From Fibrobacter sp. (lineage in GTDB: Bacteria; Fibrobacterota; Fibrobacteria; Fibrobacterales; Fibrobacteraceae), in contig JAAYXQ010000270.1 of NCBI GenBank assembly GCA_012515825.1, forward strand, positions 1-13,041: a stretch of DNA of 13,041 bases. The letters run 5' to 3'. Shown here piece after piece: positions 1 through 5,881 of the stretch. Each line of letters opens with the position of its first letter. Position 1 is the stretch's first letter. The position numbers and the translations under genes are program-made. Under the pieces are notes generated by a model. The model did not search any database and was not told where the DNA came from. It worked only from the letters and a program-made list of their open reading frames with translations.

Positions 1-86
1 GAAAAAAAAGAAAGCGCAGGAAGATCGCGACCCACAAACGCAAGAAGCGTCAACGTCGTGACCGTCACAAAAAGAAAATTCGCTAA
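1..86 (+). CDS. mS38/AURKAIP1-COX24-like small basic ribosomal peptide (3' end only)
   Basis: The frame ending at the TAA at 84-86 gives a peptide made almost only of Lys, Arg and His. It contains the segment KIATHKRKKRQRRDRHKKK and ends in KIR. This matches the compact C-terminal AURKAIP1/COX24 (DUF1713, mS38/bS22-type) domain, known from mitochondrial small ribosomal subunits and present as 30-70 aa proteins in several bacterial phyla. By inference it is a structural protein of the small ribosomal subunit binding rRNA. The 5' end lies outside the window, so the start and full length are unknown. Codons here (ATC, GCG, ACC, CAC, CGC, CGT, AAG) are richer in G+C than in the neighbouring genes, which fits translational selection in a highly expressed gene. 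A strong terminator follows 30 bp downstream. An unrelated Lys/Arg-rich tail cannot be excluded because only 27 residues are visible. Confidence 0.72.
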   Translation, partial: KKRKRRKIATHKRKKRQRRDRHKKKIR

Positions 87-116
87 TTTCCGTTAGCATT
101 CTTAGTGATCCTGAAT

Positions 117-151
117 AAAAGAGAATATTTAAAAATATTCTCTTTTGTTTT
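117..151 (+). terminator. Rho-independent terminator after the ribosomal peptide gene
   Basis: A perfect 13-bp stem (117-129 pairing with 134-146) with a 4-nt loop is followed by GTTTTTG. The stem is AT-rich with a GAGA/TCTC core. It closes the transcript of the small basic gene and separates it from recD2, whose own start signals begin at its 3' edge. The A run at 117-120 could give weak termination on the other strand as well. Confidence 0.82.
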
Positions 152-153
152 TG

Positions 154-159
154 TATACT
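154..159 (+). promoter_or_regulatory. Candidate -10 element for recD2 (leaderless start)
   Basis: The hexamer TATACT lies 7 nt before the recD2 ATG, directly after the upstream terminator. Transcription from it would begin at or next to the start codon. No Shine-Dalgarno sequence precedes the ATG, so a leaderless mRNA is a reasonable reading. No good -35 hexamer is visible at 17 bp spacing. The assignment rests on the -10 match and position only. Confidence 0.4.
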
Positions 160-166
160 TGTTCTG

Positions 167-2326
167 ATGCAGCTAGAAGGTTTTCTCAAAAAAATCACTT
201 ATCAGAATACGGAAAATGGATTCTCTGTTTTACGTGTCTTAGTAGATGGAGAAACCAAACCAACCACGGTCACTGGTTATTTCCCTGAACTCCATGTCGG
301 AGAAACTATTCGTATGGAAGGGAAATGGGGATTTCATCCTAAATACGGCAACCAATTCCAATGTGAAAAAAGCGAACTCGTTTTACCTTCGGGCAGAGAA
401 GGCTTTATTGCATACCTATCAAGCGGTTTATTCCCTGGAATAGGGCCAAAAACAGCTGAACGACTTGTCCAAGAGTTTAAGGACGACCTATTTCAAATCT
501 TAGACAATACCCCTGAAAAGCTTATAGGAGCAATAAAAGGCTTTACACGCAAACGGCTAGATAAGTTTTTAACCGTTTGGAATCAAATGAAGGATAGTCG
601 TGAGACCCTCTTATTTTTGTACTCGCATCAAATTACAGGGAGTATCGCAAAAAAAATTTGGCTCCATTACGGGGCCTCAACCATAGAAACCATTACAGAA
701 AACCCTTATCTTTTATGTGAAGAAGTATGGGGTATAGGCTTTGTCAAAGCAGATGAAATCGCACAAAAAGTAGGTGTCGCTAAAGACCATTATATGCGAC
801 TTCGTGCTGGCCTTATTTTCACCTTAATGGAAGCGGCCATGAATGAAGGGCACACTTTTTTACCCCGAACTACGCTTTTAGAAAAGGCCCTCCAAATTTT
901 ACGGGCAGACCCCACCGATTCTGATTTTTGCGAAAGATTATTCTTTTCTCTTGACGAATTACTCCAAGAAAAAACTCTTGAAAACCATAACGAAGGGATC
1001 TGGCTTCCATTTTTATATAAAGCAGAACAAGGCATCGCCTCGTTTGTCAGAGAAAGATTATCTTCAAAAAGAAAACCTCCTGAAGACTCTTTTATTCAAG
1101 CATTAAAAGAATTCGAAAGAGAGCATAATTTATGCTATGATCCTATTCAATTTGACGGCATTTGCAGTGCATTAAATAGTCCTCTATGTATCATCACAGG
1201 AGGCCCAGGAACTGGAAAAACAACCATGCTTCGAGGCATCATCCATTTAGCCTCTCTTCAAAAAGAAAAAACCATCCTTGCAGCCCCCACAGGCAGAGCC
1301 GCGAGAAGAATGTACGAGCTTTGCGGACGAGAAGCTCAAACAATACATCGACTTTTGGAAATCGATCCAGCTACGGGAAAATTTCACCGCAACGAAGATT
1401 ATCCTTTAGATGCAAGTTTCATTATCATTGATGAATTTAGCATGGTGGATACTTTGCTTGCGGCCGCTTTGATTAAAGCTGTTCCTACCAAAGCACGCGT
1501 TTTATTCATTGGAGATAAAGATCAGCTACCAAGCGTTGGCCCTGGTAATATTCTTCGCGAACTACTCTCTTGCCCAGATATCCCTGCCATATTCTTAACA
1601 CACGTCTTTAGGCAATCAGGCGGCAGCGATATTGCAGAAAAAGCAAGCCGCATCAATCAAGGCTATATGCCAAATCCTATAGACGGGACCCATTTTCATT
1701 TTCACTTATTTGATACACCTGAAGAAGGAAAAGAACTCTTAAAGAAAATAATAACTGAAGACCTTCCAGGAAAACTCAGTATAGATCCGCTTCAAAACCT
1801 TCAAGTTCTTTCTCCCATGCGGAAAGGGCCTCTTGGCATATTTGAACTCAATCGTTTCTTACAAAAAATATTAAATCCAAAACCTACTGGACTTTCTATA
1901 CTTGGTGTCGATTGGAAAAATGGCGATCGTGTCATGCAGCTAAAAAACAATTACGACAAAAATGTTTTTAACGGAGATATTGGCTTTATAAAACAAGTGA
2001 ATAAAGATTCGCAATCTTTAAGCATCGACTTCGAAGGCAAAATAATGCGCTTTGAAACCTTAGAACTAGACCAAATGAATCTCGCCTATGCTTGCACCAT
2101 TCATAAAAGTCAAGGAAGCGAATACCCAGCAGTAATCATCATACTAGATCAGTCTCATTATATGATGCTACAAAGAAACTTAATCTACACAGCAATCACA
2201 AGAGCAAAAGGCCATGTATGGATACTCTCTGCCCCAGGCGCCTTTCACACAGCCGTAAGAAATAATCGTTCTATAAAACGTTACACCCAATTAGCTGAAT
2301 CCATAAAGGACGGCTTTAACCAATGA
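167..2326 (+). CDS. recD2: ATP-dependent RecD2 DNA helicase (SF1B)
   Basis: This 719-aa protein has the length and domain order of RecD2, the stand-alone 5'-3' helicase of bacteria. An N-terminal OB-like region (about 1-75) opens with QLEGFLKKITYQNTENGFSV, as in the family. Helix-hairpin-helix segments follow around 87-101 (FPGIGPKTAERL) and 188-203. The motor then shows all expected SF1 motifs: Walker A GGPGTGKTT (345-353), QTIHRLL (391-397), Walker B IIIDE (419-423), GDKDQLPSVGPG (449-460), FRQSGGSDI (481-489), TIHKSQGSE (644-652) and YTAITRAK (674-681). It is expected to act in the cytoplasm in DNA repair and replication-fork processing, independent of RecBC. The ATG at 167 fits the family N-terminus although no Shine-Dalgarno is present. 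It is monocistronic between two terminators. Nothing is truncated. Confidence 0.96.
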   Translation: MQLEGFLKKITYQNTENGFSVLRVLVDGETKPTTVTGYFPELHVGETIRMEGKWGFHPKYGNQFQCEKSELVLPSGREGFIAYLSSGLFPGIGPKTAERLVQEFKDDLFQILDNTPEKLIGAIKGFTRKRLDKFLTVWNQMKDSRETLLFLYSHQITGSIAKKIWLHYGASTIETITENPYLLCEEVWGIGFVKADEIAQKVGVAKDHYMRLRAGLIFTLMEAAMNEGHTFLPRTTLLEKALQILRADPTDSDFCERLFFSLDELLQEKTLENHNEGIWLPFLYKAEQGIASFVRERLSSKRKPPEDSFIQALKEFEREHNLCYDPIQFDGICSALNSPLCIITGGPGTGKTTMLRGIIHLASLQKEKTILAAPTGRAARRMYELCGREAQTIHRLLEIDPATGKFHRNEDYPLDASFIIIDEFSMVDTLLAAALIKAVPTKARVLFIGDKDQLPSVGPGNILRELLSCPDIPAIFLTHVFRQSGGSDIAEKASRINQGYMPNPIDGTHFHFHLFDTPEEGKELLKKIITEDLPGKLSIDPLQNLQVLSPMRKGPLGIFELNRFLQKILNPKPTGLSILGVDWKNGDRVMQLKNNYDKNVFNGDIGFIKQVNKDSQSLSIDFEGKIMRFETLELDQMNLAYACTIHKSQGSEYPAVIIILDQSHYMMLQRNLIYTAITRAKGHVWILSAPGAFHTAVRNNRSIKRYTQLAESIKDGFNQ

Positions 2327-2379
2327 TAAAGCATTTTTTACGAGTATCAGCACCAAGGTTATCTTTATTCCTAAAAACA

Positions 2380-2412
2380 AAAAAAGCTCCAGTCAAAACT
2401 GGAGCTTTTTTA
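2380..2412. terminator. Bidirectional terminator between recD2 and the lipoprotein gene
   Basis: A perfect 14-bp inverted repeat (2380-2393 with 2398-2411) has a CAAA loop and a GCTCCAGT/ACTGGAGC core. A runs sit on the left and T runs on the right, so each strand ends the hairpin with a U tract. It can stop recD2 transcripts from the left and those of the minus-strand lipoprotein gene, whose stop lies at 2428, from the right. Confidence 0.88.
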
Positions 2413-2427
2413 TTAAAAAACTAATTC

Positions 2428-2568
2428 TTATTCACCTTCAATAAAGTCTGTGTTGACATAAGAATCATTACCGCTGTATATAGATGCAGCAGCATCACCA
2501 GAACAGCCAGCTAAAGCGATTAAGCTAAAGAAGGCAGAAATTGTAAGTATCCATAATTTTTTATTCAT
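2428..2568 (-). CDS. 46-aa acidic mini-lipoprotein
   Basis: A 46-codon ORF on the minus strand begins MNKKLWILTISAFFSLIALA and continues with GC. It has a two-Lys n-region, a hydrophobic core and the lipobox LAGC with Cys22. After signal peptidase II cleavage only about 25 residues remain. They are rich in Ser, Asp, Gly and Ala, hold five acidic and no basic residues, and end in DFIEGE. A good Shine-Dalgarno GAGGG (2576-2580) stands 7 nt before the ATG. The start lies 17 bp after the stop of the upstream 422-aa barrel gene, so the two are probably co-transcribed, and a terminator follows. The lipobox, ribosome site and operon position together argue strongly that it is real. I recognise no family. 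A small lipid anchor or accessory to the barrel protein is possible but unproven. Confidence 0.78.
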   Translation of the reverse strand: MNKKLWILTISAFFSLIALAGCSGDAAASIYSGNDSYVNTDFIEGE

Positions 2569-2585
2569 TGTTATACCCTCTTATA

Positions 2586-3854
2586 TTAAAAGTAAATAAA
2601 TGCACCAAGATTAAATGCTAAAGTACCACCGTTAAATGAGCCAAACGGATTCTCAAGGAATGCGTCAGCTAAGCTTGCTTCAAGAGCAATACTCTTCCAT
2701 TGGAAGCGAGATCCAATTTGAACAATGGTTTGTTCTGTAAGCATTTGTAGAACTGAAGAAGAAGTATTACCGATAGATTCGGACGAATAAGTAAACAAGT
2801 TCAAGTTATGAGAAGCACCACCAAAGAACATCCAGTTTTTTGTTAATGCAATTTCTGCAAAAATATTTGGAGCTAAGAAAAGACCAAACTCAACAGCTCC
2901 ATCTGTTACATTGTCGATTTTATCAAACATTTGGAAACCAAGAGTATTATTTGAACCAACTAATACGCGTGCACGATCGTTTCCTAATACTTTCATAGCC
3001 ACATTAATATACGGAGCTATTTCAATATGAGAGTTTGGATCAGTAGTGTTTACAGTCGTTGCTCCGATATTTTCTTCAGTGAGGTTACGACGTAAAATGT
3101 TAGCACCACCTGTCCAGAAAAAATCCTTTGCAGATGGAGCATTGCTGATTTCTGCTTCTAACAATAAATCCCAGTAATTGGCATTCGTTTCTGCTGCTGG
3201 AGTTTCTGTTTCTGCAGAAACTTGGTCTACAATTGTTAGCCATTCTAAATGAGCTGCGAAGGACAATCCTCCAAGTGGCATAGAAAAGCGAAAACCAATG
3301 TCGTCACCGAAAGCAATCGTTGAACCAGAGGATTCTACGCCAGCTGTTTCAGAAGAAATAAATGTTTTGCCAAGACCTAAATCAAGACTGAAACCCATAC
3401 CACTCATGGCCATACCAAGAGTCATTAAGCCAACTTTACCAGAATTATCTAAAGCTAAAAAGAAAGTACTCCCTTTAGTAAAAGAAACCAATCCATAATC
3501 TAAAGAAGGTTCAAAATAAACTAAATTTTGTCCTTTCATGGTATGTGGAGCTCTCATGTTTGTTCCAACAGTTGCAAAAGCACCTTCGTTTCCAACGGTG
3601 TTATATGCATTACCATGTAATTTATTAAAATCATTTAGTGATTCATCGCCACCAGCAACTTCTGAAGAAGAGCTTGCTGGAGAGGATTCTTCTTGAGCAG
3701 GTTGATAAATAGGTGCAGGCACTGGGTCTGGTGCAGGCGCATCAAAAGAACTGCTTTCTTCAGAGGGACTACTCATGTCCCCATCAAAAGTACCCTGAGC
3801 CCAAATACTGGTTGCTGCAAGCATACCAATACCAACTAATAATTTAAGATTCAT
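2586..3854 (-). CDS. Exported probable outer-membrane beta-barrel protein with Ser/Glu/Pro-rich linker
   Basis: I chose the ATG at 3854 (422 aa) over one 27 nt upstream. A perfect AAGGAG (3861-3866) stands 6 nt before it, and the product then begins with a clean signal peptide (MNLKLLVGIGMLAATSIWA). A low-complexity stretch follows (about 30-85, with EESSS, APAPDPVPAP and ESSPASSSS), then about 320 residues of alternating hydrophobic and polar strands rich in Gly, Phe and Asn, ending in FIYF. A C-terminal Phe is typical of proteins inserted by the BAM complex. I infer an outer-membrane barrel with a flexible periplasmic N-terminal linker. No catalytic motif is visible and I do not recognise a family. 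The gene leads a two-gene unit with the mini-lipoprotein. Its upstream region is long, AT-rich and shared with the divergent gene at 4073. Confidence 0.72.
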   Translation of the reverse strand: MNLKLLVGIGMLAATSIWAQGTFDGDMSSPSEESSSFDAPAPDPVPAPIYQPAQEESSPASSSSEVAGGDESLNDFNKLHGNAYNTVGNEGAFATVGTNMRAPHTMKGQNLVYFEPSLDYGLVSFTKGSTFFLALDNSGKVGLMTLGMAMSGMGFSLDLGLGKTFISSETAGVESSGSTIAFGDDIGFRFSMPLGGLSFAAHLEWLTIVDQVSAETETPAAETNANYWDLLLEAEISNAPSAKDFFWTGGANILRRNLTEENIGATTVNTTDPNSHIEIAPYINVAMKVLGNDRARVLVGSNNTLGFQMFDKIDNVTDGAVEFGLFLAPNIFAEIALTKNWMFFGGASHNLNLFTYSSESIGNTSSSVLQMLTEQTIVQIGSRFQWKSIALEASLADAFLENPFGSFNGGTLAFNLGAFIYF

Positions 3855-3866
3855 AGAGATCTCCTT

Positions 3867-4072
3867 AAAAAAAAATTCCATTCCGAGTAATAAATTTATA
3901 ACATTTTCAACAGCTTTTTTACTAAAAATTATTTTTTCTGTAAAAAAAACTCTATTTTATACGTTTTCTTGCATTTTTTGATTAAAAACCTACTGTAAAA
4001 CAAACTAAACACGTTTTTTGAGGTTTCATTAATTTTGAATTATCCTTTCTTATTTTATTCTATCTTATTATT
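3867..4072. promoter_or_regulatory. AT-rich divergent intergenic promoter region
   Basis: About 200 bp separate the divergent genes starting at 3854 (-) and 4073 (+). Across 3901-4020 only about a fifth of the bases are G or C, with several A and T runs. For the plus strand, TTGAAT (4035-4040) can act as -35, with TATTCT (4056-4061) or TATCTT (4061-4066) as -10. The latter lies only 6 nt before the ATG, and no Shine-Dalgarno is present. For the minus strand several TATAAA-like hexamers exist, and I cannot choose among them. The 10-bp palindrome ATAAATTTAT at 3890-3899 could be an operator or may be chance in such AT-rich DNA. Confidence 0.45.
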
Positions 4073-5104
4073 ATGAAGTTTTTTTATTCTTTTTGGCTTA
4101 TTTTGGGGTTATCATTTCCTGTTTTAAACTGGGCCTCTAATATTATTTCGCCTTCCCTTGACTCTCAATCGATCCAAACGAGAGATTTTTATAAACATCC
4201 TGAAACATCAAAAGACTTTAATGAAACTTGGTCTTATTCTCTTTTTTTTAGTAATGGGACTAAAGCTTACATTAATTTTGCTTCTTTACCTATTCCTTCT
4301 CAAGGAAGAAAAATCGGCTGCGATCTTTCCTTTTGGAATCCAAAATGGAAAAATCCTAGCGTAGGGCGTCAATACCCCCCAGAACGTTTTATTGAACAAA
4401 AAGAAAAAAATCGCATTACTATTAAAGAAGAATACTTTATGGAAAATCTACCAGGCAAAGGGCATCGTGTATTTTTTTCTGCAGATAAAGGTGGCCGTTT
4501 CTTTGTCGATATTACTTTTACTTCTGCGATTCCAGGTATTGTTCCTGGTAAAGGCATCTGGAAAATCGGTAGTGCACAATTTGCCCAATTCATTCACATT
4601 CCTTATGGTAAAGTAAGTGGCCGAATTGGTTTTAATGAAGATACTATTGCTGTATCTGGCTATGGTTATATGGATCATGTTTATCAATCCGTTTCTACTA
4701 TTGATTTCGTGAATCGTTCTCTATCTTTCAGTATGCCTTATTCTAACGAAATGTTTGCAGGTCGTTTAAGTATTTCTAAAGAAGGTACTACTCTTGGCTA
4801 TGGTGTTTATATTCAAAACGGAAAGCCTGAGATTCTTATTCCGAAACAAATTTTAGAGAAGGATAAAAATTACTCAGGGAAAACTTTCCCCAAAAACGAG
4901 TTAAAAATAACATGGGCATCTTCTGCCCCTGATTTAATTCTAAATACATCGAAAATACAACAAAAATTTTCAATTCTTAACAATTTTGATGGCTGGTTCG
5001 CTAAAAAAGCTGCTAAATTATTGATGGGAGGCGAAGTTTGGTTTTATCGAGGGCGTTCTTATCAAAATAAGAATGCCATTGATTGGAGTATTACTGGTTT
5101 ATAA
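4073..5104 (+). CDS. Exported AttH/CrtC/Svf1-like lipocalin-fold protein
   Basis: The 343-aa product starts with a signal peptide (MKFFYSFWLILGLSFPVLNW, cleavage likely near ASN at 21-23), so it is exported. The body is beta-rich and carries GYGYMDHVYQ (196-205). This resembles the G-Y-x-D-H core of the AttH/CrtC (hydroxyneurosporene hydratase)/Svf1 group of double-lipocalin proteins, which bind or transform hydrophobic ligands. The family call rests on this motif, the size and the strand pattern, so it is tentative. A binding or lipid-handling role at the envelope is an inference. The ATG has no Shine-Dalgarno but follows a -10-like hexamer closely. The gene is first in an apparent operon: its TAA overlaps the Shine-Dalgarno of hisA, 9 bp before the hisA start. 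Confidence 0.55.
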   Translation: MKFFYSFWLILGLSFPVLNWASNIISPSLDSQSIQTRDFYKHPETSKDFNETWSYSLFFSNGTKAYINFASLPIPSQGRKIGCDLSFWNPKWKNPSVGRQYPPERFIEQKEKNRITIKEEYFMENLPGKGHRVFFSADKGGRFFVDITFTSAIPGIVPGKGIWKIGSAQFAQFIHIPYGKVSGRIGFNEDTIAVSGYGYMDHVYQSVSTIDFVNRSLSFSMPYSNEMFAGRLSISKEGTTLGYGVYIQNGKPEILIPKQILEKDKNYSGKTFPKNELKITWASSAPDLILNTSKIQQKFSILNNFDGWFAKKAAKLLMGGEVWFYRGRSYQNKNAIDWSITGL

Positions 5105-5113
5105 GGATTTTTT

Positions 5114-5881
5114 ATGACCAAATTCAGGCCTTGTATTGATATCCATGATGGAAAAGTAAAGCAAATCGTTGGCTCTTCTCTTGCCGATTCTGGGAAGGGT
5201 TTAGAAACGAATTTTGAATCAGACCAGTCTCCAGCATGGTTTGCCTCTCTTTATAAAAAAGACAACCTAAAAGGTGGTCATGTGATTATGCTTGGGCAAG
5301 GCAATGAAAAAGCAGCCAAAGAAGCTTTAGCAGCCTACCCTGGTGGCTTGCAAATTGGTGGAGGAATATCCACTTCTAATGCTCTTGAGTATTTAGATGC
5401 TGGAGCTTCTCATGTGATTGTGACTAGCTGGATTTTTCAAAACAATGAACTCAGTTGGAATCGAATCGCCGAATTATCTCACCTTGTTGGCATCCATCGT
5501 TTAGTCATTGATTTAAGTTGCAAAAGAAACTATGGAAAATGGAATGTGGCCACGAATCGCTGGCAAACCATCACTTCTACAGAAATCACTCGTGAAACAC
5601 TTAATGAGCTTTCCCTTTATTGTAACGAATTTTTAGTTCATGCTGCTGATGTCGAAGGGAAACAACAAGGAATGGATGAAGAACTGATTTCTTTCTTAGG
5701 AGAGAACTCCCCTATTCCTGTAACCTATGCTGGTGGGGCACGTAATATTAGTGACTTACATTTATGCGATTCCTTATCTAATGGAAGAGTGGATCTTACC
5801 ATTGGCAGTGCTTTAGATATTTTTGGTGGAAAAGGAGCGAAGTATTTTGACTGCATCCAATACAACAAAGAACAAAAATGA
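5114..5881 (+). CDS. hisA: Eukaryotic-type HisA (ProFAR isomerase)
   Basis: The 255-aa enzyme isomerises ProFAR to PRFAR (N'-[(5'-phosphoribulosyl)formimino]-AICAR ribonucleotide), the fourth step of histidine synthesis. It resembles yeast HIS6 and plant HISN3 more than bacterial HisA. The markers are FRPCIDIHDGKVKQIVG (4-20), QIGGGI (80-85), VIDLSCKR (131-138), GKWNVATNRWQTIT (141-154) and FLVHAADVEGKQQGMDE (173-189). The presumed catalytic Asp9 and Asp133 are present, as are phosphate-binding glycine loops near 82-84 and 207-208. The ATG has AAGGA (5103-5107) 6 nt upstream, overlapping the stop of the previous gene. No other his gene lies in the window: neighbours are an exported lipocalin-like protein and a glycosyltransferase. 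The glycosyltransferase reading frame starts inside its last 35 bp. Confidence 0.93.
   Translation: MTKFRPCIDIHDGKVKQIVGSSLADSGKGLETNFESDQSPAWFASLYKKDNLKGGHVIMLGQGNEKAAKEALAAYPGGLQIGGGISTSNALEYLDAGASHVIVTSWIFQNNELSWNRIAELSHLVGIHRLVIDLSCKRNYGKWNVATNRWQTITSTEITRETLNELSLYCNEFLVHAADVEGKQQGMDEELISFLGENSPIPVTYAGGARNISDLHLCDSLSNGRVDLTIGSALDIFGGKGAKYFDCIQYNKEQK
5832..5849 (+). promoter_or_regulatory. Ribosome binding site and TTG start of the glycosyltransferase inside hisA
   Basis: A perfect AAGGAG (5832-5837) lies 9 nt before a TTG (5847-5849) in the glycosyltransferase frame. Earlier in-frame TTG (5823) and GTG (5826) codons have no ribosome site. The first in-frame ATG codons (6051 and 6099) are also without one and would remove up to 84 residues. 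The site lies in the 3' end of hisA, which suggests coupled translation. Confidence 0.6.

Noticed and set aside
3298..3498. Plus-strand 66-codon frame opposite the 422-aa barrel gene
   Set aside because: It is antisense to a gene with a signal peptide, ribosome site and barrel pattern. Its Pro/Lys/Glu-rich content mirrors the codons of the real gene.
4369..4687. Several open frames of 74-79 codons on both strands inside the 4073 gene
   Set aside because: They overlap one another and a longer frame with a signal peptide and operon context. None has a ribosome site or recognisable domain.
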